Assembly: GCA_965267435.1 (NCBI GenBank)
Contig: OZ253960.1
Span: 3,906,001 to 3,970,000 of the forward strand
From: JAWPMT01 sp965267435
GTDB taxonomy: Bacteria; Bacteroidota; Bacteroidia; Cytophagales; Cyclobacteriaceae
Direction: 5' to 3'
Length of the DNA: 64,000 bases
The stretch's first letter is position 1, and each line of letters starts with the position of its first letter. The notes below the pieces were generated by a model. That model saw nothing but the letters and a program-made list of their open reading frames with translations, was not told the origin of the DNA and searched no databases. The position numbers were made by a program, and so were the translations under genes. Shown in pieces: positions 46,873 to 56,256 of this stretch.

Positions 46873-47747
46873 TCGAAGCTCTTGCGGGTACAGACCATTT
46901 CCATACTGTATTCATAGAATCCAAACTGAAGGGAACTTTCGAGGTGTAATTCGCCACCACCTTCTTCAGCATGAAGCACCATCGCATCGTCCCGCAGAAA
47001 GATGTAGCTTCTATCAATCGCAATTTCATCCCCAGCGATCCATTCGAAAAAACGTTGCTCATCCTTATCGTAACCAAAGAATCCTTTCTGAATGACCTTG
47101 CCGCCACTCGTATCCTCAAATTCGTGGACCTGTGCAAAAACCTTCGAATATCGCCGGGTGAACCCAGGACAATCGAACTCCCCATTTAGCAATTGCAAGA
47201 CAACTTCCGCATCCTTCGCGACCGAGCCAGTCCGAGCGACTCTCGCCGACAAGTCAATAGCCAGGCGCAAATGGTATTCCAGAGAATCAATAAATGTTGA
47301 ATTCTCCTTTGTCAGCGATGCAGGAACTGCGAATTGGAGGAAAGACTCGGCCGTGGCAGAAGCACCGTCAATAGTTTTCTCGATGAGTCGGTCGCCGCCC
47401 AGCGTGTGCAAGTGTAGCACAGACCCCTTGACAATGCGACCGCGATTCTCCGGAACCTCTTCCACAGTAATCGTCGAAGGATCCAGATGGTTGAGCACAA
47501 TTCTTCGATGGATCCATTGTTTATTCCGAACATCCTTGGGGTGATCCGCGGAGGTATTTTGAATGCGGATCACACGAAGCTCAGCATCATAATTCAGCCG
47601 ATTGAGCCACCACTTGCCCTGATCTTCATTGAAGTATTGATAGTTGAGGTGCTGTTCCAACCACTTTAGCGAAGCTTCAAGTGATTGCCCACACGCCCCA
47701 AAGGTGAAAAAGAAGATACCAACCAAGAAGAGAAATGTAGTCCTCAT
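46869..47747 (-). CDS. Exported protein of unknown function
   Basis: 292 residues from the ATG at 47747, which directly precedes a hydrophobic signal (FLFLVGIFFFTFGACGQS). The FGAC context could be a lipobox, so a lipoprotein is possible. I do not recognise the family. The mature chain is beta-rich with a helical start (ASLKWLEQHLNYQYF); the end (FGFYEYSMEMVCTRKS) has no anchor. It converges on the LacI gene with a 4-base overlap and is divergent from padR. Confidence 0.7.
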   Translation of the reverse strand: MRTTFLFLVGIFFFTFGACGQSLEASLKWLEQHLNYQYFNEDQGKWWLNRLNYDAELRVIRIQNTSADHPKDVRNKQWIHRRIVLNHLDPSTITVEEVPENRGRIVKGSVLHLHTLGGDRLIEKTIDGASATAESFLQFAVPASLTKENSTFIDSLEYHLRLAIDLSARVARTGSVAKDAEVVLQLLNGEFDCPGFTRRYSKVFAQVHEFEDTSGGKVIQKGFFGYDKDEQRFFEWIAGDEIAIDRSYIFLRDDAMVLHAEEGGGELHLESSLQFGFYEYSMEMVCTRKSFD

Positions 47748-47825
47748 GAAATCTAGCAGCCAGTGCAAAGAAGAGACTTTTCTAGTTGTTCACCAAAGCA
47801 TCAGTACCCACATGTTGCGGGATAA

Positions 47826-47879
47826 TTACGACAAATAAGATAAATATTGAAACATTTTTACGACATTTGCGGTAAATAT
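47826..47879. promoter_or_regulatory. Two phased direct repeats upstream of padR
   Basis: Copies at 47826-47847 and 47858-47879 share TTACGACA, a T, a G and TAAATAT in register (17 of 22 positions), with a 32-base period, close to three DNA turns. The second copy ends 5 bases before the padR ATG. They are probable operator copies for PadR autoregulation. Confidence 0.6.
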
Positions 47880-47884
47880 CCACC

Positions 47885-48211
47885 ATGAGTAAAAATCATC
47901 TGGGTGAGTTTGAGGAGGTCGTCATGCTCACCGTTGCCATATTACAGGACAAAGCCTACGGGCTGGCCATCATCGAAGAGATCGAGACCCGGCTAGGACG
48001 CAGTGTAAGTATCGGTTCCATACAGACGGTACTTCGTCGACTGGAAGAGAAGGGGTACCTCGTCTCGGAGTTCGGTGAGGCCACCAATGTAAGAGGCGGC
48101 AAGCGCAAGAGGTTCTTCAACCTCACGATGTTCGGCAAGAACGCCCTCGAAGAGGTAAAGGAGCAGCGAATAGGTCTTTGGAATGCGATCCCCAAGTTCG
48201 TTACGAAGTAA
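47885..48211 (+). CDS. PadR-family transcriptional regulator
   Basis: A 108-residue winged-helix repressor. The N-terminal half (LGEFEEVVMLTVAILQDKAYGLAIIEEIE) and the wing region (SIGSIQTVLRRLEEKGYLVSE) match PadR; the short C-terminal helix follows (LTMFGKNALEEVKEQR). It is separated by one base from the permease gene it presumably controls. This PadR plus large FtsX-like permease pairing is common in Bacteroidota and Acidobacteria. The phased repeat in its promoter is the likely binding site. Confidence 0.93.
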   Translation: MSKNHLGEFEEVVMLTVAILQDKAYGLAIIEEIETRLGRSVSIGSIQTVLRRLEEKGYLVSEFGEATNVRGGKRKRFFNLTMFGKNALEEVKEQRIGLWNAIPKFVTK

Positions 48212-48212
48212 T

Positions 48213-50918
48213 ATGACACCTGATACCCATACCTCACCACCGAAGCTACCCATATTGCTTCTTCGCTGGTTTTGCAGGTCGGCCTACGTCGAGGACATAG
48301 AAGGCGATCTCGTCGAGCGATTTTACCGGCAGGTAGAGCAATTGGGAGAGCGCAAAGCCAAGCGGCGACTCTACCTGGAAGTCTTCAAACTCATCCGTCC
48401 CAACCTGGTCAAAACCCCAGCAATCACTCAAAACTTCCCTCAAGTGGACATCTTCAGAAACTACTTCAAAACAACGATACGCAGCGCACGACACGAGATT
48501 TCGTTCACCATCCTCACCATCATTTGCCTGGTCATTGGATTGAGCGCGAGCATCTATGTGGGCTTGTATACCAAGCACGAACTGAGCTACGATACCTTTC
48601 ATGAGAAGGCTGACAGGATCTACCGCATCAACCAGACTTTTATCTGGGGAGAGCGAGACGAGCTATTTGGCTCGACGGGGCCGGCGATCATGGGCGCCGT
48701 GCAAGCCGAGATCCCCGAGTTCGAGGTGATGACAAGAGTGATCACTTTCAACGACGCATTGATTACCGTCCAGTCCAATAATCAATCCGTGGTATTCGAA
48801 GAAGGAGCCCTTCGTGGGGCGGATTCCACATTCTTCGAAGTTTTCACTTTCCCATTTATCAAGGGCAATGAAAAAACCGCCCTTGATGAGCCATACAGTG
48901 CGGTACTGACAGAATCCGCTGCGATGAAATACTTTGGGACTACTGACATCCTGAACGAACAGCTGACAATTGAAGACGAGGACCACAAACACAGCTACCT
49001 CGTCACAGGTGTGACAAAAGACATCCCATCCAATTCCCACATCACCTTCGATATCCTCGTGTCCATGAACAGCATCCAACGACTAAAATGGATGAGTGAC
49101 AGCTGGTGGTGGACCACATTCATCAATTTTGGCGTCTTGCGTGCTGACGCGAACCCGGCATTCGTCGCGGAGAAACTAAAGCAGGTCCCTGTCAAACACC
49201 TTGAGCCCTTCCTTTTGAAGTACATGGGCGTGACTTACGAGGAATACATCGATAGTGGGAAAGAATGGAATCTCTATCTGCAGCCCCTCTTGGATGTACA
49301 TCTAAGTGGCAAGGAGGTGTTCTCGCGACTCAACGAAACGGGTAATATCGAGATGATCATCACACTCGATCTCATTGGACTTTTGATCCTACTGCTTTCG
49401 ATTATCAATTTCGTCAATCTTACCACCGCCCGCTCCTCTGTCCGCAGTAAAGAGGTTGGTGTTCGAAAAGTCATTGGTACCACGAAAAGGGCTTTAATCT
49501 TCCAGTTCCTGTTCGAATCACTGCTGTTTTGCTTCATCTCTATCTTCATCAGCGCAGCGCTATTGCTGATACTCGAGCCTTACCTTTCAGTGATTTCGGG
49601 CAAGGAACTACCAATAGGCACACTCTTGCTAGAACCTGCGGTTATCGGCGGTATCCTTGCCGGAATGTTACTCATCGCTATACTGGCAGGCGTCTATCCA
49701 GCCTTCTTCTTGTCTTCAGTAGAGGCAGTGAAAGTGATCAAAGGACAGCTGGTGTCCGGATCGAAAGGAAGTCTCATTCGCCGTGTTCTTGTCACGGTCC
49801 AGTTTGCGGTGTCCATCGCACTTATTGCCAGTTCGTTGATCATACAAAAACAGGTCAACCACTGGCTGAGCATGGACCTGGGCTTCACACGTGACAACAT
49901 CATCGTTGTTAGAAATGCCGAAAGACTGGAAGCATCCGTGGATACCTACAAAAAGGAGATCGCTAACCTGCCACAAGTAAAGAGCACTTCGTTCTCATCC
50001 GATACCCCACCCTATGTCAAGGATGACGATGGGGACTTCTATCTGAGTGGCGTGGAAGGGCCTGCCCAGCACCTCAGTTTCTGGACAGCAGACGAGTACT
50101 TCCCGGATATGTATGGCCTTAAAATAATTGCAGGCACCAATTTTGGACCAGGGAATACGGAAAACTCCCTGGTGGTCAGTAAGTCACTGGGTGAAGCATA
50201 TGGGATCACAGACCCAGCGGACCTGATTGGTCGACGCCTCAAATATTATGAGTACAATAGCGTAATCATCGGTGTGTTCGAGGACATCCAAACGGAGATC
50301 CGATGGGAACAGAGGCCTATCGCCATCTTCTATGAAGACTACGCACAGACTCCATGGAAGCACACCGGCCCGGGGCGTGAGCTGTCCGTCCGTCTCGATG
50401 ATCAGTTGACAGCTGCACAGGTCAATGAGGTGCTCGTCGCCATGGAAGAGCGCTGGTCTGACTTCTCATCGATGCCGCTGAAGTACGAGTTTCTGGACGA
50501 ACAGTACGCGGCAATCTTTGAGTCTTCCATCGAATTCGGAAAACTGATCAGGGTTTACGCCATCATTGCCGCGATCATCGCCGGCCTTGGCCTCATGGGT
50601 TTGGTCGCCTACGTCATCGAGCGACGCAACAAAGAGATTGGCATCCGGAAGGTCCTTGGCGCCCCCATCTCGAGTCTCCTTCTACTTCTGACGAGCGAGT
50701 TCGGCAGGCTGCTACTTATTGGCTTCGTCATCGCTACCGGTATCGCCTGGTACGTTATGCAGCGATGGCAGGCCGACTTTGAGTATCGCGAAACCATCAG
50801 CCCCCTCACCTTCCTTCTGGCAGGGGTCATTATGCTACTGGTGGTTGTGCTCACGTTAGGTTATCAATCCCTGCGCGCGGCACGAGCCAATCCGATCAAA
50901 TACTTGAGAGATGAATGA
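48213..50918 (+). CDS. FtsX/MacB-like ABC transporter permease with N-terminal prefix domain
   Basis: A 901-residue inner membrane protein. The first ~80 residues form the permease prefix domain that accompanies PadR-linked permeases (YVEDIEGDLVERFYRQ). A first membrane segment near 100 is followed by a large extracytoplasmic MacB-like domain. An FtsX domain (LIGLLILLLSIINFVNLTTARSS) contains REVGVRK-like KEVGVRKVIGTTK; a second extracytoplasmic domain and a final FtsX domain with KEIGIRKVLGAP follow. No ATPase gene is adjacent, so the ATP-binding partner must be elsewhere. I start at the ATG one base after padR. Export of a toxic compound or lipoprotein-type cargo is plausible. Confidence 0.9.
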   Translation: MTPDTHTSPPKLPILLLRWFCRSAYVEDIEGDLVERFYRQVEQLGERKAKRRLYLEVFKLIRPNLVKTPAITQNFPQVDIFRNYFKTTIRSARHEISFTILTIICLVIGLSASIYVGLYTKHELSYDTFHEKADRIYRINQTFIWGERDELFGSTGPAIMGAVQAEIPEFEVMTRVITFNDALITVQSNNQSVVFEEGALRGADSTFFEVFTFPFIKGNEKTALDEPYSAVLTESAAMKYFGTTDILNEQLTIEDEDHKHSYLVTGVTKDIPSNSHITFDILVSMNSIQRLKWMSDSWWWTTFINFGVLRADANPAFVAEKLKQVPVKHLEPFLLKYMGVTYEEYIDSGKEWNLYLQPLLDVHLSGKEVFSRLNETGNIEMIITLDLIGLLILLLSIINFVNLTTARSSVRSKEVGVRKVIGTTKRALIFQFLFESLLFCFISIFISAALLLILEPYLSVISGKELPIGTLLLEPAVIGGILAGMLLIAILAGVYPAFFLSSVEAVKVIKGQLVSGSKGSLIRRVLVTVQFAVSIALIASSLIIQKQVNHWLSMDLGFTRDNIIVVRNAERLEASVDTYKKEIANLPQVKSTSFSSDTPPYVKDDDGDFYLSGVEGPAQHLSFWTADEYFPDMYGLKIIAGTNFGPGNTENSLVVSKSLGEAYGITDPADLIGRRLKYYEYNSVIIGVFEDIQTEIRWEQRPIAIFYEDYAQTPWKHTGPGRELSVRLDDQLTAAQVNEVLVAMEERWSDFSSMPLKYEFLDEQYAAIFESSIEFGKLIRVYAIIAAIIAGLGLMGLVAYVIERRNKEIGIRKVLGAPISSLLLLLTSEFGRLLLIGFVIATGIAWYVMQRWQADFEYRETISPLTFLLAGVIMLLVVVLTLGYQSLRAARANPIKYLRDE

Positions 50919-50996
50919 TTTGGGCCAGGTTCCGGGGGCCAAGCCTTTTTACAAAGGTTGGTAAGTCCTTGGCTCTGAAGTTTATTGTGAAGATAA

Positions 50997-51095
50997 GGCG
51001 CCTATGGGGCGCCGAAGCTTGAAAAGCGGAGGCGCCCTCCCCTCAAATCGTCTTGGCAGAGGCGTCGGGGAGCTTGCCCCGGATTCATTCCGGGG
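50997..51095. repeat. Cluster of GC-rich palindromes
   Basis: GGCGCC occurs at 50997, 51008 and 51031, the first two forming a hairpin. Further on, CGGGG/CCCCG (51066-51081) and CCCCGG/CCGGGG (51077-51095) give two overlapping, mutually exclusive stems. The 50919-51236 gap holds no gene. This may be a terminator region for the permease or a degenerate intergenic repeat. Confidence 0.5.
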
Positions 51096-51236
51096 GATCT
51101 GCTGCTTTCGATCCTGCTTCAAAATCGCGTTTCTCCTTAGTGGATATCACATACGGTAGATAGGCCACTCTTCCTATCAGCCATAAGGTGTATTTTTAGG
51201 GTTGGAGATTTGATGCACAATTAAATACTTGCAGGC

Positions 51237-52661
51237 ATGGAGACCCTAACAATGAACGAAACTGAAGCAGTCGAGCTTCAACGCATATTTGACCTTCAGA
51301 AGGCCCACCAATTCAAAGTGGGGAATACAACGGCAGCGGAGCGAAAGGCCAAATTAAAGAGATTACATGAAGCAGTGCTTCGATACAGGGAGGACATCCG
51401 AAAAGCCCTATTCGACGATTTTGGCAAGCACCCCGCTGAGGTAGATCTGTCAGAGGTCTATCCGGTCACAGCTGAAATAAAGCATGCCAAACGTCGGATA
51501 AACAAGTGGCTCGGAAAAAACCGCCGGAGCACGCCGCTGGCATTAATGGGGGCTTCCTCTCGCATCAAATACGAGCCCAAAGGCGTTGTGCTCATCATCT
51601 CCCCCTGGAATTTTCCGATCAACCTCACATTAGGACCATTGGTCTCGGCCATCGCCGCAGGCAACTGCGTGATGATCAAGCCTTCGGAAATGACCCCGCA
51701 TACGTCAGCACTGATCAAACGCATCATCTCAGATATCTTCGAAGAATCAGAAGTGGCCGTCATTGAAGGAAGCGTCAAAACGGCCGAACCCCTCCTTGAA
51801 CTCCCCTTCAACCATATCTTCTTCACTGGCTCCCCCGCCGTAGGTAAGATCGTGATGCAGGCAGCAGCAAAAAACCTGGCTTCGGTGACTTTGGAGTTGG
51901 GTGGAAAATCGCCGACGATCGTCGATGAGACTGCCAATATCTCCACTGCCGCCAAACGCATCGCATGGGGCAAGTACCTAAACAACGGGCAAGTATGCAT
52001 TGCACCAGACTACGTCCTTGTACATGAAAGCAAACAGGCAGAACTTCAGAAGGCATTAAAGAAGACGCTAAAGGCCTTTTACTCGGAGGATGCCTCCAAC
52101 GAACCATCCTACAGCAGAATTGTCAATGGTCGGCACTACCAACGATTGAAAGCGACCGTCGAAGATGCCTTCGAACAAGGTGCCAATGTTGTCGAAGGTG
52201 GGAAATTCAAGGACGACCAAAACTTCATATCACCAACAATCCTCACCGACGTAGCCATGGATTCGCGGGTGATGCAGGAAGAGATCTTCGGCCCCATTCT
52301 TCCTATCATACCATTTAAAAACGTGGACGAGGCGATCGACATCATCAATGAGAAAGAGAAGCCCCTTGCTTTATACATCTACAGTTCGTCAAAAGAAAAC
52401 ATCAATCGGCTTCTCAATAATACCCGGGCGGGGGGTACGTGCATCAATCACAACGAAATACACTTCTTCAATCTGCATCTGGGTTTTGGAGGGGTGAACA
52501 ACAGCGGCATTGGACGCGGTCATGGGGATGAGGGTTTCAAAGCGTTTTCCAACCCAAGGGGCATCATGCACCAGCATATGCCCAATGCGCTGGACCTGTT
52601 AATGCCACCGTACAACAATTTCAAACAGCGACTGATTGACCTGACCATCAAATGGTTCTAG
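51237..52661 (+). CDS. NAD(P)-dependent aldehyde dehydrogenase (class 3 type)
   Basis: 474 residues oxidising an aldehyde to its acid. ISPWNFP carries Asn125, IKPSE is near 147, LELGGKSP supplies Glu220 and NNGQVCIAPDYVLV supplies catalytic Cys254. The hydrophobic C-terminal end (LDLLMPPYNNFKQRLIDLTIKWF) resembles the membrane-associated tail of class 3 fatty-aldehyde dehydrogenases. A second ATG five codons in is possible. It stands apart from its neighbours, so the substrate is unassigned. Confidence 0.93.
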   Translation: METLTMNETEAVELQRIFDLQKAHQFKVGNTTAAERKAKLKRLHEAVLRYREDIRKALFDDFGKHPAEVDLSEVYPVTAEIKHAKRRINKWLGKNRRSTPLALMGASSRIKYEPKGVVLIISPWNFPINLTLGPLVSAIAAGNCVMIKPSEMTPHTSALIKRIISDIFEESEVAVIEGSVKTAEPLLELPFNHIFFTGSPAVGKIVMQAAAKNLASVTLELGGKSPTIVDETANISTAAKRIAWGKYLNNGQVCIAPDYVLVHESKQAELQKALKKTLKAFYSEDASNEPSYSRIVNGRHYQRLKATVEDAFEQGANVVEGGKFKDDQNFISPTILTDVAMDSRVMQEEIFGPILPIIPFKNVDEAIDIINEKEKPLALYIYSSSKENINRLLNNTRAGGTCINHNEIHFFNLHLGFGGVNNSGIGRGHGDEGFKAFSNPRGIMHQHMPNALDLLMPPYNNFKQRLIDLTIKWF

Positions 52662-52701
52662 TCACCATCGCCAAAAACTGAATCTCCGAGAGATACTACC
52701 C

Positions 52702-53067
52702 ATGGCCAATGCTCGGAGACTTTTTCTTATTGATGCCGTGGGAGCTAGTTTGACGGCGTCTCTACTCCTATTGGTCCTCGGGCCATTCGAGCAATTTTTT
52801 GGAATGCCGATTACAGTAGTAGAGTGGCTCGGCGGTATTGCCGTCGTTTTCACGGTTTATTCCTTTGCCTGTTTCGCTCTGTTGTCCAAGCGGTGGGCCA
52901 TCTTTCTGCTTGTCATCGCAGCCGCCAATACGGGATACTGCTTCTTGACAATCGCCTTGGCGGTGATTTACCGGGTCACCCTGACAGTATGGGGGTGGGC
53001 GTACTTCGTCGGGGAAGTCCTGATCGTGATGTCGCTCGTGAGATACGAGCTCAAAGCCGCCAAATGA
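52702..53067 (+). CDS. Small integral membrane protein, unknown function
   Basis: 121 residues with four hydrophobic segments, near 10-28, 40-60, 66-88 and 92-112, leaving short basic ends. I do not recognise the family. There are no conserved polar residues within the segments suggesting transport. It lies 40 bases after the aldehyde dehydrogenase and converges on the propeller-cytochrome gene. Confidence 0.7.
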   Translation: MANARRLFLIDAVGASLTASLLLLVLGPFEQFFGMPITVVEWLGGIAVVFTVYSFACFALLSKRWAIFLLVIAAANTGYCFLTIALAVIYRVTLTVWGWAYFVGEVLIVMSLVRYELKAAK

Positions 53068-53102
53068 ACCTACAAAGGGACGTTGATAGATCTTAGGGCA
53101 AC

Positions 53103-55649
53103 TTAGTCCTGATAGGTCTCGTGGCTGGCATCCCCAGCTGCCTGCAGGTAGCTCATCAGGTCATACACTTCCTGTTCATTCAGTCGATTGAGCATTGCCG
53201 GAAACATCCATGAGTTCGCAGAAGCAGTCTCTGACACCACCTCCTGGGCCGGCACCTTTTGGAGGTACTCCGGCGCCAGTGGGTTCACCATCACGTGTAA
53301 AGTGTCCGACTCGATTTTTACCACTTTCCCTCTCACCATGGACTCATCCTTCAGGATAAGCTCCGTCACACGGTACTGATCTGAGACCTCTGCATCGGGA
53401 TCCACTAGAGCAATGGCCATGTCCTTGATGGAGAAACGAGTACCGAGTTGCGTCAACTCCGGACCCAAGCTGCTACCCTTGCCCTGCATCGAGTGGCAGG
53501 CACGACAAAGCGCCGCATCAAACATCTTTGCGCCGTTTTCGAAGTTGGGTAGCAAGTCTGTTCGGGACATGAGCGTTTCTACATTTTCTACCGTCCAGTG
53601 TTGTCCTGGTCCCTCCGGCACGGGTAGGTCCCGAAGCATCCTGGAACCGTACTGGCCGAGATCCGCTCCCGATAGTGCCCTGTACTCTTCTTGTTTTTCA
53701 GCGGAAAGGGGCTCCAGTGCCTTTTCCATAATCGTCGTGATGTAGCCACGGTAACTGTGTCCTCCCTCCCGGTCCCACAGACCATTGAACCCGACGAAGT
53801 AGTCCTTGCGCATGTCATCGGTCCAACCGACTTGGTAGCTGGCCATCGCATACATCAGAGAGATCTTGTGAGCGGCCGGACGGCGCTTGCGAAGATTCAT
53901 CACAGCACCACCGTATTGCTTACTCCGCTGAGCCACCGAATCGGCTATGATGATCCCCGCCTCCGTATCTGGAGCCTCACTCCACGCTGCGAATACTTTG
54001 GGGAGCCATCGATCATCCTGTGTGTCCATGAAGAGGAAGGCCAGTTCCTCGTTTACCCTGCGATCAGATGACGGAAAGAGGTCGATCCACTGCTCAGTCA
54101 AAGTGGACGATGACAACTGATCATTCCTACTCATCAGCAGACCTTGTGCCCTGATCATTGCCAATTGATCTTCTATGGACATGGCCGAGGCATCTATGGA
54201 AGAAAGCCGTTCGAAAAGTCTTTGCTGGTCCGAAGCCGATCCCGTACGAGCGACGGCGATTCCCATTGGTATCAATTCCATTGGCTGCGCATCACCCAGG
54301 CGGTCCATCCAATTCTGGACACCCTGGTTTTCAAGAGCGATGCGCGCAGCATACTGCACAAATCGATCGTCGCTATCCAGCTCCGACCATATCAGGTCCC
54401 TATCTGGCTGGACACTTGCGTTTTGGAAGGTCTCCAGTTCCTTCCTTCGGGAAGCCTCGGCTGGTGGTGAGGCATCGGTGGTGGTGATGTCTCCGTCGTA
54501 CCAGACCCTGAACAACCCAGACTCCAGCCTTCGGCCCCCTGTCGTGAAGTACATCGCCCCATCTTCACCAACGGCCACATCGGTTAGCGGTAGCGGCACA
54601 CCACTGAGAAATTCAGTCATCTCCCCTTCATAGCTGGCGCCCTTTGGCGTGAGCCCGACATGATACATCGTGCCAAAGCTCCAATCGCAAATGAATAAGC
54701 CTTTATCGAACGGCGCAGGATAAGAAAGCCCAGAGGCTGAGATGACACCGGTCGGAGAGCCTTGTCCTACGTCAAGAATGCCTGGCAAGTTATCCGGGTA
54801 ATAGGTGGGCCACTTAGCCGAGCCCGTACGCCAGCCAAACTCCGCCCCGGGAATAATATGGCACACACGGATGGGTCGATACCATGGCAATCCCATGTCC
54901 CACTCCATATCTGAGTCGAAGGTGAAAAGCTCACCATCGTCATTGAAGGCGATGTCGTACGCATTGCGAAAGCCGTTGGCATATACCTCCCAAAAATTTC
55001 CAACACTGTCCGTGCGGGCAATCCACCCTCCCGGTGCCCCACGCCGGATCGCGTGGCCATTGGGATCTTTCATCGATTCATACAATCGATCTTCTCGCCA
55101 GTCGTTGGTTTGGATCGATCCAAAATTCTCTGGTACGTCTGTGTGATTACCTGCGATGAGATACAAGAGCCCATCAGGTCCCTGAATCACGCCATGAGGG
55201 CCGTGCTCGCCCCATCCGACCATATTCTGTAGAAAAGTCGCATTGTCGAGCTCTCCATCACCATTCTCATCAGTGACACGATAGAGGCCACTTCGGGACA
55301 TGTCCCGGTCATTGATCATGACGTAAAGACTATTGTACGCCCAGAGCAGACCCTGGGCCTTGCCCAAACTGTCGATAGCGAAAGGACTTACCTCCACCGC
55401 ACCTGATCCACCTATCGGTGGCACATCGATCCAGTAGATCTTACCGTATTGATCGGAGGCCACAAATCGGTTGTCATCGACATGGGCCAGCGATACCCAT
55501 GAGCCCATTTCACTGTCGCCGGGAGCAAAGAGCCGTTCTACTTTGAACCCATCTTTTACCTGGATGGGTGGATCTTGCTGACTAGTCTGTTGGGGCGTCT
55601 TCCACGCAAGGAGGACAGCTAGGATGGTGAGGGTAAGCAACTTTTTCAT
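53103..55649 (-). CDS. Exported beta-propeller protein with HEAT-like region and C-terminal cytochrome c domain
   Basis: 848 residues. A signal peptide (LTLTILAVLLAWK) is followed by a PQQ-sugar-dehydrogenase-like propeller with HGPHGVIQGPDGLLYL, GFRNAYDIAFNDDGELFTFDSDMEW and GLSYP. A helical repeat region spans about 380-650. The C-terminal heme-binding domain has CRACHSMQGKGSSLGPEL (Cys-x-x-Cys-His). This architecture is known in Planctomycetes and Bacteroidota as a putative membrane-bound dehydrogenase of unknown substrate that passes electrons to its own cytochrome. The ATG at 55649 precedes the signal. Confidence 0.87.
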   Translation of the reverse strand: MKKLLTLTILAVLLAWKTPQQTSQQDPPIQVKDGFKVERLFAPGDSEMGSWVSLAHVDDNRFVASDQYGKIYWIDVPPIGGSGAVEVSPFAIDSLGKAQGLLWAYNSLYVMINDRDMSRSGLYRVTDENGDGELDNATFLQNMVGWGEHGPHGVIQGPDGLLYLIAGNHTDVPENFGSIQTNDWREDRLYESMKDPNGHAIRRGAPGGWIARTDSVGNFWEVYANGFRNAYDIAFNDDGELFTFDSDMEWDMGLPWYRPIRVCHIIPGAEFGWRTGSAKWPTYYPDNLPGILDVGQGSPTGVISASGLSYPAPFDKGLFICDWSFGTMYHVGLTPKGASYEGEMTEFLSGVPLPLTDVAVGEDGAMYFTTGGRRLESGLFRVWYDGDITTTDASPPAEASRRKELETFQNASVQPDRDLIWSELDSDDRFVQYAARIALENQGVQNWMDRLGDAQPMELIPMGIAVARTGSASDQQRLFERLSSIDASAMSIEDQLAMIRAQGLLMSRNDQLSSSTLTEQWIDLFPSSDRRVNEELAFLFMDTQDDRWLPKVFAAWSEAPDTEAGIIIADSVAQRSKQYGGAVMNLRKRRPAAHKISLMYAMASYQVGWTDDMRKDYFVGFNGLWDREGGHSYRGYITTIMEKALEPLSAEKQEEYRALSGADLGQYGSRMLRDLPVPEGPGQHWTVENVETLMSRTDLLPNFENGAKMFDAALCRACHSMQGKGSSLGPELTQLGTRFSIKDMAIALVDPDAEVSDQYRVTELILKDESMVRGKVVKIESDTLHVMVNPLAPEYLQKVPAQEVVSETASANSWMFPAMLNRLNEQEVYDLMSYLQAAGDASHETYQD

Positions 55650-55721
55650 TCCTCCCAAGATAGAGAAATTCGCCCTATTTGGTAGGCTGTCAAAGAGAGT
55701 TGAAGCCCATGGACCATTCCC

Positions 55722-56111
55722 TTACGACCAGGGCATCTTCCCTATCTCACGCCGATGGAGAATAAGCACGATAAGACTCGATACGAATACAGTGACAGCC
55801 AGGTAAAACAACAAGCCGCCATCGCCCATCACTTCGATACCGAGTACCGTCAGGTGTGCAACTATGGCCCCCGAAATAATACCAAGGCTTCCTAATGCTC
55901 CGAGCCATACAGTCCTAGGTATGAGCAGCAGAATGCTCACCACCAATTCGCCGATACCAGAGCCAATACGACCCCAGGGCTCCATGCCCACAGTAGTGAA
56001 GATGTAGACACTCTCTTCAGCTCCGGAAAATTTGAAGTAAAGGGTTTGGACCAGGATGACGGCAGCGAGTACCCGCAAAGCCCAGGAAATGATCTTGGTA
56101 GCCATATTCAT
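55722..56111 (-). CDS. DoxX-like small membrane protein
   Basis: 129 residues with four hydrophobic segments. ISWALRVLAAVILVQTLYFKFSGAEES is typical of the DoxX/DoxX-like family, followed by GIGELVVSILLLIP and a third segment ending in VAHL. The family has loose links to quinone or sulfur redox. It lies 72 bases upstream of the propeller-cytochrome gene on the same strand and could be co-transcribed. Confidence 0.8.
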   Translation of the reverse strand: MNMATKIISWALRVLAAVILVQTLYFKFSGAEESVYIFTTVGMEPWGRIGSGIGELVVSILLLIPRTVWLGALGSLGIISGAIVAHLTVLGIEVMGDGGLLFYLAVTVFVSSLIVLILHRREIGKMPWS

Positions 56112-56256
56112 TGCATGTTATTTCAAGTAGTTTCCTCCTACGCCCACTTGGGATTCAAGGGTGCGCATTTCTTTAGCAAATTATGCAAATGCCATAAATG
56201 TGTCGGCGATCCATCAATTGTGGGTGGTCATAATTGGAAGGAACGACGCTATTCAG

